From positions 1 to 35,987 of the forward strand of contig JAHDBW010000019.1 in assembly GCA_020630175.1 (NCBI GenBank): 35,987 nt of DNA, written 5' to 3'. The DNA comes from Anaerolineales bacterium (GTDB lineage Bacteria; Chloroflexota; Anaerolineae; Anaerolineales; UBA6668). The notes under the pieces are model-generated. The model was given only the letters and a program-made list of their open reading frames with translations, made no database searches and was not told where the DNA came from. Both the position numbers and the translations under genes were made by a program. Shown here in pieces: positions 1 to 8,323 of the stretch; the first letter of the stretch is position 1, and every line of letters begins with the position of its first letter.

Positions 1-1850
1 GGCCAAGGACCTGATTCTGGGATGACACATTCTGGCTCTGTAGGTTGGCTGTTACTGCCAGTGGCGCAAGGCGGCCAAGGGCCCGACTCAGGAATAACAC
101 ACTCTGCTTCAGTGGGAACTGGCACCACCGCAAAGTCAATCCGGTAGACATCCCAGTTTGTGTTTGGGTTATACGTAAAACAAGCTGCGTTACTAACATG
201 CTTCGTTTCGGTTTGGTTGACCGTATAGCCGGTAAACACGTAACCTACGCCACTGATGCAGAATTCATAACCGTTGATAATAATTTGTAAATTTGCGCTG
301 TAGCGATGGTTCCCGCCAGTTGCCAGCACCCCAGAGTTGCCGTCAAAAACGCAGCCATAAAGCCCGTTGCCAGCCCAACAGCCGTCTACTGGACTGAGCG
401 GGGTGGTCAGGCTAATGTTTTCTTGTGGCGCAATTGCGATGTTGGGTGTGTCATCGATAGGGGTTGGCGTGGGCTGAATTTCATAAGCACCGGCGTCACA
501 GTTGGTGTTGATGGGGCGTGTTTCGCCGCGTTGGTCGGTCGTGATTGTGGTGCCACAATCGTTCGCGCCATTGGGGGCAAGATCGACTGCAATGCTGCCA
601 TCTATCAGGGCGTGCGTTTGTGTAGGGCCGCCATTGTTAGCAAGTGGACCGAGTAGGCTGCTGGTGGCGCCAGCTAAGATTTCGTCAACGGCAGTGCCAA
701 TGCATCCGCCGTCTGTGCCGTTGCTGCCAAATACATTGAACCCACCTGACGTAATTGGCGTTGCGCCAACAAAATCGCACTCATTGTTACCCGTAGCGGC
801 AGTATTTCCAGATACAATACTGTTCTGAAGGTGCGTGACGGTTGCGGCACTATTCATAATTCCACCGCCTTCTTTATTAGCAGTGTTACCGGTAATGGTA
901 GTGTGGGTAATGGCTGTAATGGTACCAAGATTCGTAATGCCACCGCCTCTGCCGGCCACCGCTGGATTCAATGCTCCAGTCGCAGCGTTGCCGGAAATGG
1001 TGGTGTTGGTAATGGCTGTAATGGTACCAAGATTCGCAATGCCGCCGCCTTCAATACCAGAGGTGTTGTTTGCTATTGTGGTGTTGCGAATGGTTGTAAT
1101 AGTGCCGGTGTTGCGAATTCCAGCACCGTCGCTGCTAGGGGCTGCGTTACCAGAAATTGTGGAATTATTAATAGTTGTGATTGTGCCAGAGTTGCTAAGC
1201 CCCGCGATTTGGGTACTGTTTACAATCGTTACATTCGAAATCGTTGTGATGGTCCCACTTGCATTATCAATTCCGCCGTAATTGTTGTCGAATGTGCTGT
1301 CTGTAATAGAGCCAATTGAGCCTACTATGTTTTGAATTGCACGGCCACTTAGTGTGTTAGAAAAAGTTGAATTGGTAATGGCAGAAATTGTGCCGTTGGT
1401 GAAGTTCTGAATAGCATTGGACTGGTGGTTGGAAAAAATGACGTTAGTGATGCTCAGCGTACCGGAGTCGTTTTGGATTGCAATGCTTCCATTTTCAATT
1501 GTCATGTTTTCTAGGGAGTAGGTAGCGCTGGCAGCCGTTGCTTTGAACATGATCCCGCCAGTTGTAAAAGGCGCTGCAGCGCCTTGCACAATGGTGCTGG
1601 TTGCAGCTACACCGCGAATAGCAACGCTTTTGTCAACAATGATGCCTGTTTCGGTGTAGGTTTCCGCAGCGAGTTGAATGGTGTCACCATCTACAGCGGC
1701 AGCAATGGCGGCAGCGATAGTCGTGTGGTCACAGCCGCTGGCACATACCGTGATGGTGGCAGCCCGCGCTTGGCCGAACACCGCAAGAAGCGTAAACATC
1801 GCGCAGCAAACTGCTGTAAATTTCGAGAAGCGGGTTGATGAAATGAACAT
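1..1850 (-). CDS. Secreted parallel beta-helix protein, choice-of-anchor Q type (3' end cut by window edge)
   Basis: The minus strand is open from an ATG at 1850 to the window edge (616 codons, no stop seen), so the C-terminus is missing. Residues 1-30 form a Sec signal peptide: basic start, hydrophobic core, cleavage likely after FGQARA. The body repeats short strands of the kind TITxITNxTISGN, one turn of a right-handed beta-helix each. It is followed by LLGPLANNGGPTQTHAL and then DQRGETRPINTNCDAGAYE, the signature that closes choice-of-anchor Q proteins in Chloroflexota and similar bacteria. A Cys/Pro-rich tail follows with a 24-residue repeat (ECVIPESGPW seen twice). Function is probably extracellular or surface-attached; the ligand is unknown. 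The Shine-Dalgarno is weak. All plus-strand open frames over this stretch are shadows of this gene. Confidence 0.88.
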   Translation of the reverse strand, partial: MFISSTRFSKFTAVCCAMFTLLAVFGQARAATITVCASGCDHTTIAAAIAAAVDGDTIQLAAETYTETGIIVDKSVAIRGVAATSTIVQGAAAPFTTGGIMFKATAASATYSLENMTIENGSIAIQNDSGTLSITNVIFSNHQSNAIQNFTNGTISAITNSTFSNTLSGRAIQNIVGSIGSITDSTFDNNYGGIDNASGTITTISNVTIVNSTQIAGLSNSGTITTINNSTISGNAAPSSDGAGIRNTGTITTIRNTTIANNTSGIEGGGIANLGTITAITNTTISGNAATGALNPAVAGRGGGITNLGTITAITHTTITGNTANKEGGGIMNSAATVTHLQNSIVSGNTAATGNNECDFVGATPITSGGFNVFGSNGTDGGCIGTAVDEILAGATSSLLGPLANNGGPTQTHALIDGSIAVDLAPNGANDCGTTITTDQRGETRPINTNCDAGAYEIQPTPTPIDDTPNIAIAPQENISLTTPLSPVDGCWAGNGLYGCVFDGNSGVLATGGNHRYSANLQIIINGYEFCISGVGYVFTGYTVNQTETKHVSNAACFTYNPNTNWDVYRIDFAVVPVPTEAECVIPESGPWPPCATGSNSQPTEPECVIPESGPW

Positions 1851-1951
1851 TTAGTATTTTCTTACAGGGCCTGCCTATAGAAAGACATATGCACATGCAT
1901 TAAGGGTTGAATTATGCTAAGTGTCCTGTTTTGTAGGCACATAAGTATATT

Positions 1952-1980
1952 TTGAATTATAGCGGTCTGGTTTATATTTT
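1952..1980 (+). promoter_or_regulatory. Possible promoter for the M20 hydrolase gene
   Basis: TTGAAT (1952-1957) and TATTTT (1975-1980) are separated by 17 bases in the AT-rich gap between the divergent beta-helix and hydrolase genes. Both hexamers are imperfect, so this is a tentative sigma-70-like call. Confidence 0.35.
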
Positions 1981-2072
1981 CAATATAGCCAAGAGCGAGA
2001 TTTTACAAAGATCTTACGCTGGGCTAAATTAGTAGCAATTTGGATAACTTATCGACATCAAGGAGCTTCGTG

Positions 2073-3266
2073 ATGGCTAAAGCCCGAGTTCACAACATTT
2101 CAGCAGATTGGCTACAAACGCACAAGCAACATATGCTGGCGTTCCGGCATGATTTACATCAGCACCCGGAACTTGGGTTCGAAGAAACGCGTACCGCGCA
2201 GAAAGTTGCCGCTGCCTTGCGCAGCTATGGGCTAGATGTCTATACGGACATTGGGCAGACGGGTGTTGTTGGTGTTCTAAAACATGGCACTGGTTCCCGA
2301 ACTGTGCTTTTGCGTGCAGATATGGACGCACTGCCAATTACAGAACAAAGTTCGCATGGATATGTCTCTAAAACGACCGGCAATATGCACGCCTGTGGGC
2401 ACGATGGGCACACGACGATGCTGTTATTTGCTGCAAAGTATTTGGCAGAAACGCTGCCATTTTCAGGCACGATCCTCTTTTTGTTTCAACCAAATGAAGA
2501 GCACGGGCTAGGAGCCAAAGCAATGTTGGCCGATGGACTGCTAGAAACGTTTACGCCAGACGAAGCGTACGCAATTCACAATCTGCCGGGGGCGGTGCTT
2601 GGTGAGGTGTCTACTCGCGTTGGCATGATTTGTACCAGTGAGAGTTTGTTTGAAATTGAAATCAAAGGGCAGGGTGGGCATGCCTCAATGCCACACGTTG
2701 GCATAGACACAATCACCGTTGGGGCCGAGTTGGTGCTGGCTTTACAAACGATTGTGTCGCGCAAAATGGCACCCGGATCTGGCGCTGTGGTTTCTGTTAC
2801 AGAGTTTATTACCGATGGGCAGCGCAACGTGCTCCCAGGGCATACCCTAATCAAAGGAGATGCGCGGGCGCGAAAACCACAGGACCGCGTAATAATTGAG
2901 CGCCTGATGCGTCAAATAGCTAGTGGGGTTGCCCAAACGCATAACGTCGCGATCAAGATGACGTTCAACACTGAGTTTGTTGAAACCTATAACGCCGCTG
3001 CACAAGTTGCTGCCGTGGTAAGCGCTGCGACTAAGCTTGGCGTGCCGGTTGTGCCAGATCGGACGCCAATGTCTTTCTCTGAAGATTTTGGAATCTTTGC
3101 TGAGGCGATACCGGGTTGTTTTCTATTGTTGGGCAACGGCACCGCAGGCGTCTACAGCCAACCACTGCACTCTAATGATTACGACTTCAACGATGCAGTG
3201 TTGCCGATTGGCGTTCAATTTTGGACGCAGTTGGTAATAGAGCGCCTATCTGCCAACATTGACTAG
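2073..3266 (+). CDS. M20 family amidohydrolase (N-acyl amino acid amidohydrolase / hippurate hydrolase-like)
   Basis: A 397-residue cytosolic metallo-amidohydrolase of the M20D group, which removes acyl groups from N-acyl amino acids or related amides using two divalent metals. Diagnostic stretches appear in family order: RHDLHQHPELGFEE near the N-terminus, LRADMDALPI, NMHACGHDGH (metal-binding Cys/His), LFQPNEE (catalytic Glu region, usually QPAEE), the dimerisation-domain GGHASMPH and SEDFG near the C-terminus. The length matches the family. I chose the ATG at 2073 because AGGAG lies 7 bases upstream (2061-2065). An in-frame TTG at 2040 would add 11 residues without homology. The natural substrate cannot be told from sequence. 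The gene stands alone, divergent from the beta-helix protein. Confidence 0.9.
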   Translation: MAKARVHNISADWLQTHKQHMLAFRHDLHQHPELGFEETRTAQKVAAALRSYGLDVYTDIGQTGVVGVLKHGTGSRTVLLRADMDALPITEQSSHGYVSKTTGNMHACGHDGHTTMLLFAAKYLAETLPFSGTILFLFQPNEEHGLGAKAMLADGLLETFTPDEAYAIHNLPGAVLGEVSTRVGMICTSESLFEIEIKGQGGHASMPHVGIDTITVGAELVLALQTIVSRKMAPGSGAVVSVTEFITDGQRNVLPGHTLIKGDARARKPQDRVIIERLMRQIASGVAQTHNVAIKMTFNTEFVETYNAAAQVAAVVSAATKLGVPVVPDRTPMSFSEDFGIFAEAIPGCFLLLGNGTAGVYSQPLHSNDYDFNDAVLPIGVQFWTQLVIERLSANID

Positions 3267-3308
3267 ATCGATTTGCGCTTGCTTCTCATAATTCGGAGGT
3301 TGAAAGCT

Positions 3309-3326
3309 GCCGCTTAGGCGGTTTTC
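3309..3326 (+). terminator. Weak hairpin terminator after the M20 gene
   Basis: GCCGC (3309-3313) pairs with GCGGT (3318-3322, one G-U pair) around a TTAG loop and runs into TTTT. The stem is short, so termination is likely partial. Confidence 0.4.
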
Positions 3327-3387
3327 CTTTGACCGATGCAGGCCAATATTGATAAGATCAGTCTGGCCAACCTTGGCCTTCTAATCC

Positions 3388-4659
3388 ATGGCAACACCTA
3401 CTAAACAATCCGCAGAGTCCATTTCTTGGTGGACACTTGGTCTTGGCGTCAAACGCTGGGTTGTGTTTGCGTTGTTTAGCTTGGTTCTTGTCGCGTTGGC
3501 GATTGCCTTTATTCTGGTGGAAATTTATCAGGGTGGGTGGTTACCGCTTCCTATATATGCCATTTCTTTGAACTGGTTACCACGCTGGCAACGGGCGGTC
3601 ATGCTAAGCGTAATTGGCGTGCCGATTGCACTCTATTCGTTTTATCGGATCAATCAAGACGTGGTGCAGCCGTTTATGCCTGCGGATCGGAGTGCAGCTT
3701 CTGTTGTAGTTGCGCACCGCCGCCGTAACCGTGGTCCAAAAATCGTGGTGATGGGTGGGGGCACAGGCATGTCTACGTTGCTACGTGGCCTGAAACAGTA
3801 CACGTCTAACATTACGGCAATCGTTACGGTTGCCGATGATGGTGGCTCTTCGGGGCGTTTACGCCGCCACATGGGTGTGCTTCCACCGGGTGATTTTCGC
3901 AACTGTATTGCGGCGCTGGCGGATGATGAAGCACTCACTACGCAACTGTTTCAATATCGGTTTGGTGGCAAAGACGATATTGGCGGCCACTCGTTTGGCA
4001 ACCTCTATATCACTGCGATGAGCGGGGTGGCTGGCTCTTTTGAAAATGCGCTAATTGAATCTAGTAAGGTGTTGGCAATTCAGGGGAAAGTGATCCCGTC
4101 TACGTTAGATAACGTTACGTTATGTGCCGAAATTCGCGAAACTGAAACACAGCGTATGATTCAAGTGCGTGGGGAAAGTAAGATTCCCAATGTTGACGGT
4201 AAAATTAAACGTGTGTACTTAGAGCCAGAACAGCTTAGTGCGTATCCAACTGCGGTGCAAGCGATTTTGCAAGCCGATATTGTGGTGGCTGGACCCGGCA
4301 GCCTTTACACTAGTATTCTGCCAAATTTGTTGGTGGAAGAGATTGTGCAAGCGCTGGAAGCAACCAAAGCACCGGTGGTTTATGTCTGTAATGTGGCCTC
4401 ACAGCCCGGCGAGACTGATGGCTATTCCATTGAGCAGCATGTGAAGGTTTTGGAAGATCATACAAAAAATGATTTGTTCGATAGGGTACTTGCCAACGAT
4501 GCACAAACCGGCGCTTTACCCGATAATTTAGAATGGATAAAAACTGACGGTAAGAATACTTATCAAATTGCTTACCATGACGTTATCGACGATGACCAAC
4601 CATGGCGACACAGTTCAGAAAAACTTGCTGAAGCTGTGATTAGCTTGTTATCCGCTTAG
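3388..4659 (+). CDS. yvcK: YvcK/CofD-like protein with an N-terminal membrane anchor
   Basis: A 423-residue protein of the YvcK family. In Firmicutes, YvcK binds UDP-N-acetylglucosamine and is needed for growth on gluconeogenic carbon and for normal cell-wall synthesis. Two hydrophobic segments near residues 23-47 and 67-86 probably anchor it. From residue 117 the CofD-like Rossmann domain begins with KIVVMGGGTGMSTLLRGLK, followed by VTVADDGGSSGRLR, PPGDFRNC, GHSFGNLY and a PGSLYTSILPNL loop, all hallmarks of the family. Soluble YvcK proteins are about 320 residues, so the first 115 residues are an added membrane module, a form seen in other lineages. There is no clear Shine-Dalgarno. It lies 110 bases upstream of gap, which fits a role in balancing carbon flux, although co-transcription is not shown. 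Confidence 0.9.
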   Translation: MATPTKQSAESISWWTLGLGVKRWVVFALFSLVLVALAIAFILVEIYQGGWLPLPIYAISLNWLPRWQRAVMLSVIGVPIALYSFYRINQDVVQPFMPADRSAASVVVAHRRRNRGPKIVVMGGGTGMSTLLRGLKQYTSNITAIVTVADDGGSSGRLRRHMGVLPPGDFRNCIAALADDEALTTQLFQYRFGGKDDIGGHSFGNLYITAMSGVAGSFENALIESSKVLAIQGKVIPSTLDNVTLCAEIRETETQRMIQVRGESKIPNVDGKIKRVYLEPEQLSAYPTAVQAILQADIVVAGPGSLYTSILPNLLVEEIVQALEATKAPVVYVCNVASQPGETDGYSIEQHVKVLEDHTKNDLFDRVLANDAQTGALPDNLEWIKTDGKNTYQIAYHDVIDDDQPWRHSSEKLAEAVISLLSA

Positions 4660-4769
4660 CCTGCAACATCCAACCCAAAAAGGATGTTCGCTAAGCATGT
4701 TATTTCTGTAAAATCTGGCGATTGTTTAGATCGCTATAAAAACTCAATTACTCTAATGAGGACTACAAA

Positions 4770-5813
4770 ATGAGCAAAATTCAAATTGGCATTAACGGGT
4801 TTGGCCGCATTGGCCGCCAAGTTTTCAAAGCAATCAACGAACGTTACGGTGATGAAATCGAGGTCGTTGCAGTCAACGACCTGACCGACATCAAAACCAA
4901 CGCCCACCTGTTGAAATATGATTCAACCTATGGCAAATACAACGGTACAGTTGAAGCAACCTCAGAAGGGATTGTTGTCAACGGTAACCTGACTAAGGTT
5001 TTGAGCGAACGCGACCCAGGCGCATTGCCTTGGGGCGACCTCGGCGTGGACGTTGTGATTGAATCAACCGGTGTTTTTCGTGATGCAAACGATGCCGCAA
5101 ATGGCAAACCAGGCGCACGCTCACACATCACGCGTGGTGGTGCAAAGAAAGTTATTATTTCTGCACCTGCTAAGAATGAAGACATTACCGTTGTTCTTGG
5201 TGTAAATGATGACCAATACGACGCAGCAGCACACGATGTTGTTTCAAATGCATCATGTACAACCAACTGTCTGGCACCAGCTGCAAAGGTTGTGTTGGAT
5301 AACTTCGGCATCGAACGCGGTCTAATGGCTACCATCCACGGTTTCACCAATGACCAACGCATTTTGGATACCGCACACAGTGACTTGCGCCGCTCACGCA
5401 CTGCAAGCACCAACATCATTCCTACCACCACCGGTGCTGCAAAGGCTGTTGGGTTGGTATTGCCAGAATTGGTTGGCAAGATTGATGGTTACGCATTGCG
5501 CGTGCCAGTGGTAACTGGGTCTATTGTTGACCTTACCGTTCAAACTGACAAAGACACCACCTTGGAAGAAATCATTGCTGCGTTCCGCGCTGCTGCAGAC
5601 GGCCCAATGAAAGGCATTCTAGACGTTAGCGACGAACCATTGGTCTCATCAGACTACATCGGCAACCCATTCTCTTCAACCATCGACGTTGGAAGCTGCA
5701 TGCAAATGGGGCCACGTTTCTTCAAGATTGTCACCTGGTATGACAACGAATGGGGTTACTCATGCCGCACCGCAGACTTAGCTGCGAAAATGGCTAAAAA
5801 CATCGCTGGCTAA
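4770..5813 (+). CDS. gap: Glyceraldehyde-3-phosphate dehydrogenase, NAD-type
   Basis: A 347-residue type I GAPDH that converts glyceraldehyde-3-phosphate, NAD and phosphate to 1,3-bisphosphoglycerate. The N-terminal nucleotide fold is [12 protein letters not shown]. An Asp after the second strand (AVNDLTD, D37) favours NAD over NADP. The catalytic cysteine is C163 in SNASCTTNC, with H190 in IHGFTNDQ. The C-terminal YDNEWGYS is typical. The start is supported by GAGG upstream of the ATG. The base composition and codon use look like a highly expressed gene. It heads a block with pgk-tpi downstream. A hairpin in the 88-base gap (5848-5887) may set different expression levels for the two genes. 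Confidence 0.97.
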   Translation: MSKIQIGINGFGRIGRQVFKAINERYGDEIEVVAVNDLTDIKTNAHLLKYDSTYGKYNGTVEATSEGIVVNGNLTKVLSERDPGALPWGDLGVDVVIESTGVFRDANDAANGKPGARSHITRGGAKKVIISAPAKNEDITVVLGVNDDQYDAAAHDVVSNASCTTNCLAPAAKVVLDNFGIERGLMATIHGFTNDQRILDTAHSDLRRSRTASTNIIPTTTGAAKAVGLVLPELVGKIDGYALRVPVVTGSIVDLTVQTDKDTTLEEIIAAFRAAADGPMKGILDVSDEPLVSSDYIGNPFSSTIDVGSCMQMGPRFFKIVTWYDNEWGYSCRTADLAAKMAKNIAG

Positions 5814-5847
5814 TTCACCCCGAATTAGGTAAACAAAGATGAACTCT

Positions 5848-5887
5848 ACTGGCACGCACCCTGTTTTATGGACGCGTGTCAGTTTTT
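5848..5887 (+). terminator. Hairpin with T-tract between gap and pgk-tpi
   Basis: ACTGGCACGC (5848-5857) pairs with GCGTGTCAGT (5874-5883, one G-U pair) over a 16-base loop, followed by TTTTT (5883-5887). It ends only 15 bases before the pgk start. It could be a terminator, a partial read-through terminator or a protective mRNA end for gap. Confidence 0.6.
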
Positions 5888-5901
5888 GATTAAGAAAATT
5901 T

Positions 5902-7839
5902 ATGTCTAAACTAACGATCCGTGATTTGAACTTTGCAGGTAAGAAGGCGCTTGTTCGTGTTGATTTCAACGTTCCACTAAAAGATGGCGTTGTAAATGAT
6001 GACACCCGCATTTCTGCTGCAATTCCTACTCTGAAGTATTTACTAGAAAAAGGTGCGGCGCTTATTTTGATGTCCCACCTTGGCCGCCCAAAAGGCGAAG
6101 CAAAACCAGAATTTTCTTTGGCACCGGTTGTTCCAGTGCTGGCTGAAAAATTAGGTGTTGATGTGCAGTTCGCAACGGCTTGCGTTGGTGAAGACGCCAC
6201 GCAAAAAGCGGCAAACTTGAAAGCTGGCGAAGTGCTCTTGCTTGAAAACACGCGCTATCTGGCTGGCGAGAAAAAGAATGATCCAGTTATGGCAAAGCAG
6301 CTCTCAGAATTGGGTGATATCTTTGTCAATGACGCATTTGGCACCGCGCATCGGGCGCACGCTAGTACGGTTGGGGTCGCAAACTACTTGCCTACCGTCT
6401 CTGGGTTGCTGCTTGAACGCGAGCTTGAGTATCTGTTGGGCGCGGTTAGCAATCCACAACGGCCATTCGTTGCCATCTTGGGCGGGGCAAAAGTCTCAGA
6501 CAAGATTGGTGTGATTGAAAACTTATTGACCAAAGCCGACAAAGTTCTGATTGGCGGCGGCATGGCTAACACCTTTTACAAAGCCCAAGGCATTGCTATT
6601 GGCAGTTCTTTAGTAGAAGATGATGCCCTTGAAACTGCAAAAGGCTTGCTTGAAAAATCTGGCGACACGTTAGTTTTACCAAGTCAGGTTGTGATTGCCG
6701 ATAAATTTGGCGCAGACGCCAACACTGAAACAATTGCTATCAGCGCTGGTGTGCCAGAGGGTTGGATGATTTTGGATGTTGTCACAACCGAATTTGTTGA
6801 TATTTTGGCCGACGCTAAAATGGTTGTTTGGAATGGCCCCATGGGTGTTTTTGAATTAGCACCATTTGCGATTGGCACAAACAATGTTGCGCAAATGATT
6901 GCTGACAGCGATGCAACTAGCATTGTTGGCGGCGGCGACTCGGTTTCTGCAATCAAGAAATCTGGTTTAGCAGACGCAATTACGCATATTAGCACCGGCG
7001 GCGGTGCCAGCCTAGAACTGTTAGAAGGCAAAGAATTGCCCGGTGTTGCCGCATTAGGAGAAAAAATGAACGCACGACGAACACCAGTCATCGCTGGTAA
7101 CTGGAAAATGAACATGTCCCCAGCCGCAGGCGTGGCCTTGGCAAATGGCATTGTGGAACAACTCGCGGGACAACTCCCAACCGATGTGATTGTTTGCCCA
7201 CCGGCGGTTAGCTTATTTTCTGTAAGCCAAATTGTTGGTCCAACTTCAGTTGGCATTGGCGCGCAAAACATCTACTTTGAAAGCAAGGGCGCTTATACTG
7301 GTGAAATTGCACCAGATATGCTTACTGGCTGGTGTAACTATGTGATCATTGGCCACTCAGAACGCCGTCAGATCTTTGGCGACACCGATGAATGGGTGAA
7401 TAAGAAGGTCAAAGCTGCGTTTGCGGCCGGGCTGATGCCGATCTTGTGCTGCGGTGAAACGTTAGCGCAACGCGAAGCCGGTGAAACAAATGCTGTGCTC
7501 AAGGCGCAACTTGAAAGCGCGCTGGACGGCTTAACTGCTGATGAAGTCGAAACGATGATCGTGGCTTATGAGCCAATCTGGGCAATTGGAACTGGGGTGA
7601 CGGCCTCACCTGAGCAAGCTGAAGAAACGGTTGCCGAAGTGCGTTGTATGATCGCCGGGTTCTATGATGCTAATCTGGCTGAAAAAGTCCGTATTCAATA
7701 TGGTGGCAGTGTAAAACCTGCTAATGCGTTTGAATTAGCTTCAAAACCAAATATTGATGGGTTCCTTGTTGGTGGCGCCTCATTGAAGGCCGATAGCTTT
7801 GTGGAAATTATTCGCGAGGCTGCGAAAGCCTACAGCTAA
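5902..7839 (+). CDS. pgk-tpi: Phosphoglycerate kinase-triosephosphate isomerase fusion
   Basis: One open frame of 645 codons encodes two complete glycolytic enzymes. Residues 1-388 are phosphoglycerate kinase: [51 protein letters not shown] and GGGDSVSA are all present. Residues 389-645 are triosephosphate isomerase: GNWKMN (K402), IIGHSERR (H485), [12 protein letters not shown] (E557) and the phosphate loop QYGGSVKP. All catalytic residues are kept, so both halves should be active. PGK-TIM fusions are known from Thermotoga, where PGK alone is also made. Here the TIM part starts with a Met codon preceded by AGGAG, so separate TIM synthesis is possible. The Shine-Dalgarno for the full-length start is weak. 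A strong terminator follows. Confidence 0.96.
   Translation: MSKLTIRDLNFAGKKALVRVDFNVPLKDGVVNDDTRISAAIPTLKYLLEKGAALILMSHLGRPKGEAKPEFSLAPVVPVLAEKLGVDVQFATACVGEDATQKAANLKAGEVLLLENTRYLAGEKKNDPVMAKQLSELGDIFVNDAFGTAHRAHASTVGVANYLPTVSGLLLERELEYLLGAVSNPQRPFVAILGGAKVSDKIGVIENLLTKADKVLIGGGMANTFYKAQGIAIGSSLVEDDALETAKGLLEKSGDTLVLPSQVVIADKFGADANTETIAISAGVPEGWMILDVVTTEFVDILADAKMVVWNGPMGVFELAPFAIGTNNVAQMIADSDATSIVGGGDSVSAIKKSGLADAITHISTGGGASLELLEGKELPGVAALGEKMNARRTPVIAGNWKMNMSPAAGVALANGIVEQLAGQLPTDVIVCPPAVSLFSVSQIVGPTSVGIGAQNIYFESKGAYTGEIAPDMLTGWCNYVIIGHSERRQIFGDTDEWVNKKVKAAFAAGLMPILCCGETLAQREAGETNAVLKAQLESALDGLTADEVETMIVAYEPIWAIGTGVTASPEQAEETVAEVRCMIAGFYDANLAEKVRIQYGGSVKPANAFELASKPNIDGFLVGGASLKADSFVEIIREAAKAYS
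7056..7068 (+). promoter_or_regulatory. Internal ribosome binding site and start codon for the TIM half
   Basis: AGGAG at 7056-7060 lies 5 bases before ATG 7066-7068, exactly at the PGK/TIM boundary (codon 389). This looks like the relic, or still working, start of a formerly separate tpi gene, and would give a 257-residue TIM of normal length. Confidence 0.6.
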
Positions 7840-7860
7840 GACGCGTCTCTTTCTGATAAT

Positions 7861-7896
7861 AAAAAAGCCCTGTGATCACATCACAGGGCTTTTTTG
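7861..7896. terminator. Strong bidirectional terminator
   Basis: GCCCTGTGA (7867-7875) and TCACAGGGC (7881-7889) form a perfect 9-bp stem with a 5-base loop. It is flanked by AAAAAA on the left and TTTTTT on the right, so it works for pgk-tpi on plus and for the small gene on minus. Confidence 0.93.
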
Positions 7897-7912
7897 TTTA
7901 CGCAGCTTTTGG

Positions 7913-7996
7913 TTAACCAGCAGCGCAAGCCGTCATCATAACGGATACGGCAATCATGGCGATCATCAATACATAAGTGGATTTTTGCTTTAACAT
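7913..7996 (-). CDS. 27-residue lipoprotein-like peptide
   Basis: A very short gene on the minus strand. ATG at 7996 is preceded by a perfect AAGGAG (8004-8009) 7 bases upstream, and the frame ends in TAA at 7913. The peptide starts MLKQKS, has a hydrophobic helix of about 16 residues and ends MTACAAG. This is a lipobox-like [L/M]-[T]-[A]-C followed by only three residues. It resembles the layout of entericidin-type or other tiny lipopeptides, in which almost the whole product is signal peptide and the mature form is a lipidated Cys with a few residues. It sits between a bidirectional terminator and a 327-base promoter region. Function unknown; the strong ribosome site is the best evidence that it is real. 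Confidence 0.62.
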   Translation of the reverse strand: MLKQKSTYVLMIAMIAVSVMMTACAAG

Positions 7997-8064
7997 TGTA
8001 AGTCTCCTTAGGTGGATGCGTGTGGACCCCAAAGTGTTTGGGATTGCATTTAATATGCTTGACT

Positions 8065-8093
8065 ATATTAGGTCTTGTTCAGGAATGAGTTAA
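8065..8093 (-). promoter_or_regulatory. Possible promoter of the small lipoprotein gene
   Basis: Read on the minus strand, TTAACT (8088-8093) and TAATAT (8065-8070) are 17 bases apart, about 70 bases upstream of the ATG at 7996. Each hexamer matches the sigma-70 consensus at four of six positions. Confidence 0.35.
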
Positions 8094-8096
8094 GCT

Positions 8097-8120
8097 GAAT
8101 TAGGTAATATACCTAAATTC
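8097..8120. repeat. Perfect inverted repeat, candidate operator
   Basis: TTAGGTA (8100-8106) and TACCTAA (8110-8116) form a perfect 7-bp dyad around ATA. The flanking GAA and TTC extend the symmetry with one extra base. It lies upstream of both divergent genes, with no T-tract, so a protein-binding site is more likely than a terminator. Confidence 0.45.
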
Positions 8121-8242
8121 GTATATGTTCAGTAGGCAATAAGCATGGTTTATGCAAAGTTTTGTGTCGGTTTTGCTCTCGATGGGTATCAAATTCTCTT
8201 TTCTATTAATCCGTAGAGTGATTGTGATTAAGTGGCTTGCAA

Positions 8243-8267
8243 TATAATTGTTCCTACTTCGGAACAA
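8243..8267 (+). promoter_or_regulatory. -10 element and overlapping inverted repeat before the HEXXH protein gene
   Basis: A perfect TATAAT (8243-8248) is directly followed by TTGTTCC (8248-8254), TACTTC and GGAACAA (8261-8267), a perfect 7-bp dyad at the expected start of transcription. A repressor bound here would block initiation. No good -35 is visible at 17 bases. Confidence 0.5.
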
Positions 8268-8323
8268 ACCTCGTAGAATTAGGCTAACGCGTTTACGCCC
8301 TGTTTACATCAACTGATTACCAC

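Larger units (their letters stand above)
7997..8323. other. 327-base intergenic region between divergent genes
   Basis: AT-rich, no coding frame recognised. It holds the ribosome site and a possible promoter for the small lipoprotein gene on minus, a perfect inverted repeat at 8100-8116, and a TATAAT with an inverted repeat (8243-8267) in front of the HEXXH membrane protein gene. Confidence 0.7.

Noticed and set aside
45-1838. Several plus-strand open frames of 81-162 codons
   Set aside because: All lie opposite the minus-strand beta-helix gene. Their repetitive composition mirrors the ITNxTISGN repeats, and they have no ribosome sites or family motifs.
4665-4688. AACATCC/GGATGTT hairpin between yvcK and gap as a terminator
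   Set aside because: A 7-bp stem with a 10-base loop, but no T-tract on either strand; no function can be supported.
4928-5479. 183-codon minus-strand open frame
   Set aside because: Shadow of gap, which carries every GAPDH motif in the plus frame.
5778-6251. 157-codon minus-strand open frame over the start of pgk
   Set aside because: Antisense to the PGK N-terminal domain and the gap/pgk hairpin; composition typical of a shadow frame.
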